The notes under the pieces: generated by a model
What the model saw: the letters and a program-made list of their open reading frames with translations, nothing else
Told to the model about the DNA's origin: nothing
The model's database searches: none
Assembly: GCA_017622135.1 (NCBI GenBank)
Contig: JAGARR010000050.1
Coordinates: 20,340 to 84,339, forward strand
Length of the DNA stretch: 64,000 bases
From: Spirochaetaceae bacterium
GTDB taxonomy: Bacteria; Spirochaetota; Spirochaetia; Treponematales; Treponemataceae
Direction of reading: 5' to 3'
Shown here: positions 16,769-24,668 of the stretch, in pieces
Position numbering within the stretch: position 1 is the first letter of the stretch
Layout: every line of letters starts with the position of its first letter
Translations under genes and position numbers: made by a program

Positions 16769-18180
16769 GGCGTAGTTTCCTGCAGTGAGAACAGCAGTTG
16801 GTCTATGTTTGGTGTTCTGTCTTTGGATGTGTTGGATGAGGTGAGGATAACGTAGCAGGTGTCCTTGTTTGGGTTGTAGAACATACAGTTCTCTGATCCT
16901 ATGCTGCGTCCGTAGGAACCGATAAGGCTTGCTGAGTTATGATAGATCTTTCTGATTCCGTAACCATAGGCCTCCTTGTCCGACTGAGAGAACCGGCTGA
17001 CGGAATCAAGCATCTTGTCCCGAATTGCTGGGGAGACTACAGCATTCCTGCTGTAGAGTTCATATCCCCACCGAGCTATGTCTTCGGCTCTGGACACCAT
17101 GCCTCCCGCTGTCCAGCTGGACTTGCCCAGCAGTTCTAGGGCATCGGTAATGACGGTGGTGATGTCGATGGGGGTCTTGCCGTCTCCTACTAGCGAGAGG
17201 GTGGTGCCAGGATATACGTGGGGATGGGCGATTCTGCCAGAATCTACAGTGTCTTGGGGTACAAGGAATGTCGCTTCTAAACCAAGCGGCTGAAGGAATT
17301 GGTTCTGTATAAGCTGTGCAGCAGTTGTGTCTGAGACTCGCTCCACCATGAGACCCAGCAGGATATAGTTCATGGAGGAATAGGTGAACAGGCCGCGTTC
17401 CGTTTTAGGGCTTTGGACAAAGGGCAGCAGGAATTGGGGATTCCATTGGCTTGTACGATAGGGATTCTTATAGAAGAGGGCTGGATTGTCTACATACTCC
17501 TGGATGCCAGAGGTGTGGCTCAGCAGCTCGGCGACGGTGGCTGATGTGTTGATGTATACCGGGTCAAATTCCACCTCTGGCAGGATGTCGCCCACGGTGG
17601 TGTTCAAGGTAAGTTTTCCCTCCTCCACTAGCTGCAGGACTGCCGCCGCCACGAAGGTCTTGGTAATGCTGTAGATGTAGTGGAGGGTTCCGCTCCCGTT
17701 TGACTCTCTGGTGGACAGGGATGTATAGCCTGTGTCTATGGAAAAGTCCACATCGTTTCCCTGCACCGCTACGGATACAGAGGTCTGGATGTTGTGCTGG
17801 TCTAGGAAGGAGTGGACGGTCTTGATGAGGGCGGGATGCGAGGTGCTATAGACGTGGCAAGTGGCGCTGGCAATTACTTGGCCGTCCCGATTGCACTGGG
17901 CCTGGACAGTGTGCCGTTTCTCATGGGGACTGGCGGTGGCAGAAAGTGAGGCTCATTTGCCCTCTACTGTGCCGCCGTCCACCAGCCAGGTGATGGCACA
18001 GTCTCGCGGCAGATGGCTGGCTGTCACTGTGAAGGTGCTGCCCGGAGCCACCACATCCGACTGAGGCTGTATAGCGAATGCCGCTGGAGTCTCCTGGTTG
18101 TGCCTGCACGCTGATAGGAGCAGGATGGCCAGCACTCCCGCCGCCAGCAGGGAGATTCTATTACTGGTATTTGTACACAT
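16765..18180 (-). pseudogene. Ig-like/serine beta-lactamase-fold lipoprotein split by an in-frame TGA
   Basis: The start at 18180 (AAGGAGA before ATG) opens a lipoprotein with lipobox LLSAC and an Ig-like region (PGSTFTVTAS...AITWLVDGG). The frame then meets TGA at 17953-17955. Past the stop the same frame continues unbroken (SLSATASPHEKRHTV, then SVSVAVQGNDVDFSID) into a complete class C beta-lactamase/DD-peptidase-like domain, with SxxK as YSITK and the second motif YSSMNY. Reading through gives about 470 residues with sensible domain continuity across the stop. Upstream it overlaps the LP3 gene by 20 bases; downstream it overlaps the C11 peptidase. Either a nonsense mutation has split the gene or the TGA is suppressed. 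An internal restart (a GTG at 17766) could make the hydrolase part without a signal peptide. Confidence 0.75.
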
Positions 18181-19138
18181 ACAGCGTCTCCTTGCGCGGG
18201 TCAATTCTGTTTGCGGCGGAATCCTCCTGGCCCTCCGGCAGGTTGAACCAGGTGAAGGTGACGGTGTCCTCCGTGTCCCGGTGTAGCTCCACGTACTGCG
18301 GGGCATCGGGGGCGCCGTCAAGGAGCTGGTACACGACCTTCTTCTGGCTATCATCCAAGGAGACCTGCTTCATGCCGCCGTGGTAGAAAAGCTCGTTGGT
18401 GGTAATCTTTCCTAAACTGTTGTAGCCATAGCGACGAACACTAAAACATAGAAAGCCCTTTGACGTAATTGAAGTGTTGGGATCAGCCCATAACAAGAAT
18501 TGGTATTTTATATTTCCTGAATTAGTTTCTGTAAATTCGTTTGTTAGCCATTGGGGAATAGTATTAATGGTGTAGTAAGCCTCCTTTAAGGCTTTAAAAT
18601 CTCCTTTGATTATTTCTTTCCCTGCTACGTTCAGCTGAACAGCGAATTTGCTGTATAAATCTGTTGTTTCCTGAAGAGTATATGTTATTGATGCTTTCTC
18701 TTTCGGATTGTCCGTATGTTGATGTTTTATGAAACCCTCAAAAGAAAAAATATTAGGATTGGTTTGTTGTATGATGAAATCCGTATCGTCTCCTTCAATA
18801 TCACCTAACCACAGAAACAAAAAAGTAACTGCCGTTCCATCATCAAATTCGATTGCAAAATCTTGTATATTTGCTAGAAGTCTATATTTTCCCTTATATC
18901 CGCTTTTATTTAAAGATTCAGGAATGTAATCGATTAGAGGATTGTCATCTGTCCACTCCATCCACTCCGAGAAGGTTTCATCGCCTGACTTCTCCCATAG
19001 CCATGAAGGAGGATTTTTTATGGTTTTTCCTACCATGTAAACATTCGGTGGAAGGTTTCCATTTGGGCAGCAACCATACAAACCACTTAGTATAATGATA
19101 ACAATGAATATTTTGATGGTAATGATAAATTTGTCCAT
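18161..19138 (-). CDS. Array lipoprotein LP3 with shared C-terminal module
   Basis: 325 residues. The lipoprotein signal ends in LYGCC. The body contains WEKSGDETFSEWMEWTDD and a FDDGTAVTFLFLWLGD segment that align by eye with LP1 (20735-21709) and LP2. The last ~80 residues are the module shared by all three: FYHGGMKQVS...DGAPDAPQYVELHRDTEDTV, then FTWFNLPEGQE. AGGAGG precedes the ATG. The body is AT-rich while the C-terminal module is GC-rich, a mosaic pattern that suggests gene conversion of the module. Family and function are not recognised. The frame is intact, so this copy should be expressed. Confidence 0.82.
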   Translation of the reverse strand: MDKFIITIKIFIVIIILSGLYGCCPNGNLPPNVYMVGKTIKNPPSWLWEKSGDETFSEWMEWTDDNPLIDYIPESLNKSGYKGKYRLLANIQDFAIEFDDGTAVTFLFLWLGDIEGDDTDFIIQQTNPNIFSFEGFIKHQHTDNPKEKASITYTLQETTDLYSKFAVQLNVAGKEIIKGDFKALKEAYYTINTIPQWLTNEFTETNSGNIKYQFLLWADPNTSITSKGFLCFSVRRYGYNSLGKITTNELFYHGGMKQVSLDDSQKKVVYQLLDGAPDAPQYVELHRDTEDTVTFTWFNLPEGQEDSAANRIDPRKETLYVYKYQ

Positions 19139-19171
19139 GTTGATGGCCTCCTGTTAATTTTACAGAACAAG

Positions 19172-19210
19172 ATGCATACAAGTTATACAAATATTCTAAC
19201 TTGTATGCAT
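19172..19210. repeat. 14-bp perfect inverted repeat between array genes
   Basis: ATGCATACAAGTTA (19172-19185) and its exact complement (19197-19210) are separated by 11 AT-rich bases. It fills the only long gap in the array, between the gene ending at 19219 and LP3 starting at 19138. There is no strong T run, so it may be an mRNA processing or stability hairpin, or a leaky terminator. Confidence 0.6.
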
Positions 19211-19218
19211 TTAAGAAA

Positions 19219-19704
19219 TTATTTTCTCAATAAGTTGAACGAGAAGAAGTGGTACAGTGGGTTGTAGGTTTCCCAACCACTGTCAATGTTATTTCCATCA
19301 TGGATTTTTATATACGACCACTTGAAAATCCACCATCCCTTCTCGTCATAGGCCACTGCGTTGCGGTAGTGCAGTCCATCCGTTAATTGGCTCAGAGCTG
19401 ACACCCCTCGCAAATTTATACCGGGCAGGTTGTTGTTGATGCAGGTATTGGGAACAACTCCCAAGGCAAGGGTGACCTTATAATTTGAGTAACTTGCAAC
19501 TGCATTGCCGAGATTCCAAGGCCATGTGGCACCCTTAAAAACACCGCTGGTAACAATGCCCATCTTGGATTCCAAACTGGTAATCCGGCTTGACCATGAA
19601 AGGTTGTTCCAAGTTGAAAGAATTTGTAAGTTGTTTCCATGGATGAAATCCAGAAAGAATCCTGCTGCCGTCGCTGCCGTCACGGAGATTCTATTTCTGC
19701 ACAT
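19219..19704 (-). CDS. Array gene of unknown function with borrowed N-terminus
   Basis: 161 residues starting at 19704 with the same AAGGAGACCCTGT leader and the same first residues (MCRNRISVTA) as LP2, because both starts lie in the duplicated segment. After residue ~14 the sequence departs: there is no hydrophobic core and no lipobox Cys, and it continues FLDFIHGNNLQILSTWNNLS. It therefore looks like a chimera in which an array 5' end was joined to a different, possibly truncated gene body. The C-terminal part has aromatic strands (EKGWWIFKWSYIKIHDG). It overlaps the LP2 stop by 14 bases. It has no recognised family and may be non-functional for export. Confidence 0.6.
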   Translation of the reverse strand: MCRNRISVTAATAAGFFLDFIHGNNLQILSTWNNLSWSSRITSLESKMGIVTSGVFKGATWPWNLGNAVASYSNYKVTLALGVVPNTCINNNLPGINLRGVSALSQLTDGLHYRNAVAYDEKGWWIFKWSYIKIHDGNNIDSGWETYNPLYHFFSFNLLRK

Positions 19705-19915
19705 ACAGGGTCTCCTTCCGCAGGACAATCCTGTTCGTGGTGGGATCTTCTTGGCCCTCCGGCAGGTTGAACCAGGTGAACAGGACGGTGTCTTCCGTGT
19801 CCCGGTGCAGCTCTACGTACTGCGGGGCATCGGGCGCGCCGTCAAAGAGCCGGTACACGGCCTTCTGGTTGTCATTGTCCACGGAGATTTCCTTCATGCC
19901 GCCGTGGTAGGTGGG
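19676..19915 (-). repeat. Junction-spanning direct repeat, copy 2
   Basis: Near-identical to 20720-20959 at an offset of 1044 bases. It covers the last ~75 codons of one lipoprotein gene plus the ribosome-binding site and first codons of the next. The first ~125 bases inspected are the same in both copies; the far end diverges. Confidence 0.8.
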
Positions 19916-20748
19916 GGCTGGCAGGTAGGAGGAGTGTTCAAGGTGGACGTTGTACACTCCGTTGTTTCCTAGCGCAGGGGGAGAGTAGAAGTGCGTGTAG
20001 CTGGTGTAGTGATTCCCCGAAAGCTTCCCAATATTGCATTCCTCGCTGGAATCTTGCCTGGAAGAGCCGTCCTTTCTGACGTAGAGTCTTGACGGCAACC
20101 ACGTGTGGACGGAATTCTGCTTGTCTGCAAACCATTGTTCAGTGTAGACATGGAATTTCTCATTGACTATGGGCTGTCCGTCTATGCTCAGGATGTAGGA
20201 GAACGTCGTCCGTCCTGTAGCCTCTTGGGTTCCTTTTGTCATAGTGCAGGTGAATTCTCCGATGTCCTGTCCTCCATAGAAACCGTATTTAGCTGTCCCA
20301 TTGAAGCTGAATAGGTCGGGATCTGGTTGTGGAATGATGAGGGGGTGTCGTAGTTTTCCTTTGTCGGTTCTTCCATGAAAAGGTAGAGCAGCCCGCATTC
20401 ATACCCGTTGTCAAATTGAATGTAAAGAGTTTGCTCCCCAAGCTCGAGTTGGTAGAATCCCTTATAGTCGTAGATGCTCATTCCGTCATCAAAGGCAAAG
20501 TCTGAGGGGACGAGTTTGCGAAGGCTGCTGGCCTGCTCATCTTGCCAGAGCTTCCAATCTGACACACCTCCTGTACTTGTGCAGCTTACAGCCCATTGTG
20601 GATAGTTTGAAATCAGCCGCCCCCTGAGTTTTACCTCTTCTGGCAAGGAATACCAAGTTGTACAGCCGGTGAGAAGGACACAGAGAAGCAGGACGGCCAG
20701 CAGCCCTACCGCTGACACTGCCGTCACGGAGATTCTATTTCTGCACAT
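19691..20748 (-). pseudogene. Array lipoprotein LP2, frameshifted in a C run
   Basis: The start at 20748 (AAGGAG before ATG) gives a lipoprotein with lipobox LLTGC and a body paralogous to LP1 (FDNGYECGLLYLFMEEP against FDDGMAVVFLYVW). At the five-C run on the coding strand (20345-20341) the frame is lost: frame one reads TPSSFHNQ, while the homologous continuation, TPLIIPQPDPDLFSFNGTAKYG, is one base back and runs on to the shared C-terminal module and the stop at 19691. One extra C would restore a full-length protein. This could be a phase-variable tract caught in the off state, a true pseudogene, or a sequencing error. Confidence 0.75.
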
Positions 20749-20959
20749 ACAGGGTCTCCTTCCGCAGGACAATCCTGTTCGTGGTGGGATCTTCTTGGCC
20801 CTCCGGCAGGTTGAACCAGGTGAACAGGACGGTGTCTTCCGTGTCCCGGTGTAGCTCCACGTACTGCGGGGCGTCGGGGGCGCCGTCAAAGAGCTGGTAC
20901 ACGGCCTTCTGGTTGGCCTCATCCACGGATATTTCCTTCATGCCGCCGTGGTAGAAAAG
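20720..20959 (-). repeat. Junction-spanning direct repeat, copy 1
   Basis: Partner of 19676-19915. A third, more divergent relative lies at about 18165-18400, at the LP3 / serine-hydrolase junction. Confidence 0.8.
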
Positions 20960-21709
20960 TTCGTTGGCAGTGGCCTGCCCCAAGTTGTCGTAGCCGTGGG
21001 TGGAGGCACTGAAGCTCCTGAACCCGGTGGTGACAAGGTCCTGCTCTCCAATTCTTGGTTTTTGGAACACATACTTTGGATTGTAGGTATCGGGTTCCTT
21101 GTGGAATGTATCTGGTAGCCAGCTGGGAACAGTGTTGCTGGTAAAATACGGCTCCTTCATGGCGGTGAAATCTGTGTTGACCATCTCGGTCTCGGCAATA
21201 TTGAGTTTGTAGTTGAAAAGGAACTGTTTGTCATCCTCCGATTTTTTTGTCATGGTTACGGTGGCAGTCTTGTCCTGGGAAGAATCCGAGAAATCGAATT
21301 TCGCTGTGCCGGAGAAGGTGAACGAGTCGGGCGTTGTCTGGGGGATGGTGATGTCAGTGGAGTCGCGGTCGTCCTCCGTCACTTTTGCCAGCCAGACATA
21401 CAGGAACACGACAGCCATTCCGTCATCAAATTCTATGCCAAGGTTCTGGCCTATCATCACCAGCCGGTATTTTCCGATGTAGTCCTGCCGGTTGTATTTA
21501 GCTGGCAGCAACTGACTGAGGGCAGATCCTGCCCAATCCTGCCATTTGGAGAACGATTCTCCGGGGCGGGCAGCGTATGACCATTCAGGCAAATTTGCAA
21601 TGCCCTTGCCTATGTTCTGGTAGAGGTTCATCCAGCAGTTGCAGGGGCAACCGGTGAGGAAGACGCAGAGGAGTAGGACAGCGGCGATGAGAAGTGTTTT
21701 CTTGGTCAT
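20735..21709 (-). CDS. Array lipoprotein LP1 with shared C-terminal module
   Basis: 324 residues, first gene of the array. The signal MTKKTLLIAAVLLLCVFLTGC ends in the lipobox LTGC. I chose the ATG at 21709 because AAGGAG precedes it; an in-frame ATG further up adds non-signal residues. The body (ESFSKWQDWAGSALSQLL, YIGKYRLVMIGQNLGIEFDD, FSGTAKFDFSD) is paralogous to LP3 and LP2, and the C-terminal ~80 residues form the shared module. The stop lies inside the next gene's start region (14-base overlap). A promoter lies 40 bases upstream. These look like treponemal surface or periplasmic lipoproteins of an unnamed family; no enzymatic motif is seen. Confidence 0.83.
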   Translation of the reverse strand: MTKKTLLIAAVLLLCVFLTGCPCNCWMNLYQNIGKGIANLPEWSYAARPGESFSKWQDWAGSALSQLLPAKYNRQDYIGKYRLVMIGQNLGIEFDDGMAVVFLYVWLAKVTEDDRDSTDITIPQTTPDSFTFSGTAKFDFSDSSQDKTATVTMTKKSEDDKQFLFNYKLNIAETEMVNTDFTAMKEPYFTSNTVPSWLPDTFHKEPDTYNPKYVFQKPRIGEQDLVTTGFRSFSASTHGYDNLGQATANELFYHGGMKEISVDEANQKAVYQLFDGAPDAPQYVELHRDTEDTVLFTWFNLPEGQEDPTTNRIVLRKETLYVQK

Positions 21710-21749
21710 TGTGGTCTCCTTGAGACAGGTAATGAGCGGGTATACATTC

Positions 21750-21778
21750 ATTGTGGGGCATGAATTTCCAGCTGTCAA
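21750..21778 (-). promoter_or_regulatory. Promoter of the lipoprotein array
   Basis: TTGACA (21778-21773), 17 bases, CACAAT (21755-21750), about 40 bases before the LP1 start. Confidence 0.65.
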
Positions 21779-21880
21779 GTTAGGCTAGGGTAATTTTAAT
21801 GGGATTTTAACTATTACTAATAGGGTAGGCTCATGTACGCCTAGCTTGTGCATGAAGTAACCTGAAGGTAGGTACACTCG

Positions 21881-21911
21881 AAAAAAAAGCGGAAGCCGTG
21901 AAGGATTCCGC
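21881..21911 (-). terminator. Terminator after ilvC
   Basis: GCGGAA/TTCCGC stem with T runs on both strands: eight T on the minus strand (21888-21881) and six on the plus strand (21912-21917). It ends ilvC transcription on the minus strand and could work in both directions. Confidence 0.8.
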
Positions 21912-21930
21912 TTTTTTAGATTCGTGACGC

Positions 21931-21965
21931 AACCGAGTTTTGGCAAAGCCAAAACTCGCTCGGTT
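21931..21965. repeat. Nested palindrome downstream of ilvC
   Basis: CGAGTTTTGGC/GCCAAAACTCG (21934-21944 with 21948-21958) is a perfect 11-bp hairpin. AACCGAG (21931-21937) can instead pair with CTCGGTT (21959-21965), giving two mutually exclusive folds. Its GAGTTTT/AAAACTC core resembles the palindrome at 6539. Confidence 0.55.
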
Positions 21966-21985
21966 GTCATTGCTCTTACCAACAC

Positions 21986-23467
21986 CTAGCCAACGATGGC
22001 CTTCATGGCAGTCATGTAGCCACGGAGCTTCTTGCCAACAATCTCTACTGGGTGGGTGCGAATCTCCTCGTTTACCCGCACCAGTTCCTGATTGGAGACG
22101 CTGTTGTCCTTGCTGGCCAAGCCCTTGCCGATGATGTCGGTGTCCACCTTGGACATAAAGTCCTTCAGCAGGGGACGGCAGGCGTTGTCAAACAGGTAGC
22201 AGCCGTACTCGGCGGTGTCGGAGATGACCTTGTTCATCTCGTAGAGCTTCTTGCGGCTGATGAGGTTGGCGATGAGGGGAGTCTCGTGGAGGGACTCGTA
22301 GTAGGCGCTCTCCGGCTTGATTCCAGCGTCCACCATGGTCTCGAAGGCCAGCTCCACGCCAGCCTTTACCATGGCCACCATCAGGATGCCGTTGTCAAAG
22401 TACTCCTGCTCGCCAATTTCCATGTCGCCTGCGGGAGTCTGCTCGAATGCGGTCTTGCCGGTGGCCTCACGCCAGGCCAGCAGGTTCTTGTCGTCGTTGG
22501 CCCAGTCAATCATCATCACCCGGCTGAACTCTCCGCTGATGATGTCGTCCATGTGCTTCTGGTAGAGTTCGGCCATGATGGCTTTCAGCTCCTTGGACAG
22601 GGCGTTGGCACGGAGCTTGGCGGGGTTGGACAGGCGATCCATCATGCCGGTGATGCCGCCCCACTTCAAGGCCTCGGTGATGGTCTCCCAGCCGTACTGA
22701 ATCAGCTTGGCGGCGTAGCCCTTGTCGATTCCCTTTTCTACCATACGGTCAAAGCACAGGAGGCTGCCGGTCTGGAGCATGCCGCAGAGGATGGTCTGCT
22801 CGCCCATCAGGTCGGACTTCACTTCCGCCACAAAGCTTGACTCCAGCACACCTGCCCGGCTGCCACCGGTTCCTGCAGCCAGCGCCTTTGCGATTGCCCA
22901 GCCCTTGCCCTCCGGGTCGTTCACGGGATGGACGGCGATGAGGGTGGGGATTCCGAAGCCACGGACGTATTCGGTGCGGACCTCGGAGCCGGGGCCCTTG
23001 GGGGCCATCATCACCACGGTGATGTCGGGGCGAATCTGCATTCCCTCCTCCACGATGTTGAAGCCGTGGCTGTACCACAGGGCAGATCCCTGCTTCATCA
23101 GGGGGACAACGTTTTCCAGCACATTGGAATGCTGCTTGTCCGGGGTGAGGTTGCCTACCAGGTCGGCAGTGGGAATCATTTCCTGGTAGGTTCCCACCTT
23201 GAAGCCGTTCTCCACGGCATTCTTGTAGCTGGCCCGCTTCTCTGCAATGGCTTCTGCACGGAGGGCATAGCTCACGTCAAGACCGGAGTCCCGCAGGTTC
23301 ATGCCCTGGTGCAGTCCCTGGGCGCCACAGCCGATGATGACAATCTTCTTGCCCTTGAGGGCATTCGTGCCGTCAGCGAATTCCTCCCGCTCCATAAAGC
23401 GACAGTGCCCCAGCTGGAGCAGCGCCTCCCGCCATGGGATTGAATTAAAATAATTGACCTTTTCCAT
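21986..23467 (-). CDS. ilvC: Ketol-acid reductoisomerase, class II (long form)
   Basis: 493 residues, matching the ~490-residue enterobacterial long form. It catalyses the NADPH-dependent isomerisation and reduction of acetolactate in valine, leucine and isoleucine synthesis. Visible motifs: the nucleotide-binding [38 protein letters not shown], and the duplicated knotted C-terminal domain with [20 protein letters not shown] and [19 protein letters not shown] precedes the ATG. No other branched-chain genes adjoin it, so it is a single-gene unit with its own promoter and terminator. Confidence 0.97.
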   Translation of the reverse strand: MEKVNYFNSIPWREALLQLGHCRFMEREEFADGTNALKGKKIVIIGCGAQGLHQGMNLRDSGLDVSYALRAEAIAEKRASYKNAVENGFKVGTYQEMIPTADLVGNLTPDKQHSNVLENVVPLMKQGSALWYSHGFNIVEEGMQIRPDITVVMMAPKGPGSEVRTEYVRGFGIPTLIAVHPVNDPEGKGWAIAKALAAGTGGSRAGVLESSFVAEVKSDLMGEQTILCGMLQTGSLLCFDRMVEKGIDKGYAAKLIQYGWETITEALKWGGITGMMDRLSNPAKLRANALSKELKAIMAELYQKHMDDIISGEFSRVMMIDWANDDKNLLAWREATGKTAFEQTPAGDMEIGEQEYFDNGILMVAMVKAGVELAFETMVDAGIKPESAYYESLHETPLIANLISRKKLYEMNKVISDTAEYGCYLFDNACRPLLKDFMSKVDTDIIGKGLASKDNSVSNQELVRVNEEIRTHPVEIVGKKLRGYMTAMKAIVG

Positions 23468-23508
23468 GATGATTCCTCTGAAAAATAAAGTGAAATTTAA
23501 GTTTCTTC

Positions 23509-23537
23509 ATTTTAGTGAAAAATTTCCTTTTGGTAAA
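23509..23537 (-). promoter_or_regulatory. Probable ilvC promoter
   Basis: TTTACC (23537-23532), 17 bases, TAAAAT (23514-23509), about 40 bases before the ATG. The remainder of the 23468-23612 gap holds a short GGGGAAG/CTTCCCC hairpin after the SPFH gene and nothing else. Confidence 0.5.
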
Positions 23538-23612
23538 GGCTCGGAGCTGGGGAAGCCTGGACCTTCCCCTTGTCTTTCCAAGCATCCTGCCGCTGTCGGT
23601 CTCGGTACAAAG

Positions 23613-24653
23613 TCAGCCCAGTGGCTGGCCGCACTTGGTGCAAAAGGAATCTCCCGGCTGGCAGGTGGCGGCGCATTTGGGACAAGGAAGCTGCCTGTCC
23701 TTCACTGCCTTGCCGCATTTATGGCAAAAGGCGGCATCCGCTGTCAGGGAGGTGCCGCAGCCACCACAGAATTGTGCGGGCTGGACCGTCGCGCTTGTCT
23801 TGAGGGTCTCCCGTACCATGTCTGCCATCACGTTGCCCATGGCCATGCCGACGCTGACTCCGGCCAGCTCTCCGCTGCTGCCGAGGTTTTGTGCCGCCTT
23901 TTCCAGCACATTGAAGCTCCGTTCCTGCTGGTAACTGAATTGGAGGGTTTCCATCTCGTGCTTCCGGTTGAACACCTCCCGGAGTTTTTGGACGGAGGGG
24001 TCTGTCTCCGGCGCATTGATGGAGGTGATGCAGAAGTTTACCAGCCGGATGCCATGGCTCTGGAAGAAGGGGGCTATCTGGCTGGCAATTCCCTCGGCAA
24101 TCTCTGTCAGGTGGGCCTGGGCCTCCAAAAAGCTCATGGTGTTCCTCAGCAGGTAGCCCGCCAGCTCGTCTGCAATACGACTTCCCACAACGGCATGAAA
24201 GTACTGCATGAGGTCTTGCGTGGTGTAGGACTGGGCTGTACCCACTGACTTTTCAAGGAACAGGCGGGAGTCGTCGATGGTGACTCCGTACTGTCCGAAT
24301 GCCCGCAGGGGGATGACCACATTGTAGGCGGGATCCTGCATCTGGATGGGTCTGGCCGTCCCCCATTTGATGTCCAGAATATCCTGCTTGCTGACGAAGA
24401 AAACCTCTGCCGTGAAGGGGGAGCTGTTGCCGAAGGGCAGGCTGACCAGCCCCGCCAGAATGGGCAGGTTCTTGGTGTTCAGGGTGTAGGTGCCCGGCTT
24501 CAGGATGTCGCACACCTGCCCGCCCTTGACAAAGACTGCCTCCTGGGTTGGCCCGACAACCAGCTGGGAGCCAGTGGTTATATTCTCCTTGGGATGCTTC
24601 CACACCAGCACATTTGCCGGACCATTGTACTTGATTACTTGAAACAGGGCCAT
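23613..24653 (-). CDS. SPFH-domain protein with two C-terminal zinc ribbons (YdjI-like)
   Basis: 346 residues. Residues ~1-240 form an SPFH/band-7 'virion core protein' domain as in Bacillus YdjI (start MALFQVIKYNGP, then GTYTLNTKNLPIL and the PFFQSHGIRLVNFCITSINAP segment). Two CxxC...CxxC zinc ribbons follow at the C-terminus (CGGCG...CHKCG and CPKCA...CTKCG). There is no membrane segment. YdjI-type proteins are linked to membrane stress or phage-shock-like responses in Bacillus. Here it follows a zinc-ribbon/TM/LRR gene with only 15 bases between them, so the two are almost certainly made together. Confidence 0.85.
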   Translation of the reverse strand: MALFQVIKYNGPANVLVWKHPKENITTGSQLVVGPTQEAVFVKGGQVCDILKPGTYTLNTKNLPILAGLVSLPFGNSSPFTAEVFFVSKQDILDIKWGTARPIQMQDPAYNVVIPLRAFGQYGVTIDDSRLFLEKSVGTAQSYTTQDLMQYFHAVVGSRIADELAGYLLRNTMSFLEAQAHLTEIAEGIASQIAPFFQSHGIRLVNFCITSINAPETDPSVQKLREVFNRKHEMETLQFSYQQERSFNVLEKAAQNLGSSGELAGVSVGMAMGNVMADMVRETLKTSATVQPAQFCGGCGTSLTADAAFCHKCGKAVKDRQLPCPKCAATCQPGDSFCTKCGQPLG

Positions 24654-24668
24654 GGTGCCTTCCTCCTC

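Noticed and set aside
17953..17955. TGA read as selenocysteine or as tryptophan by code change
   Set aside because: Many genes here end cleanly at TGA (for example in ATGA overlaps), and no SECIS-like hairpin was recognised just after this codon.
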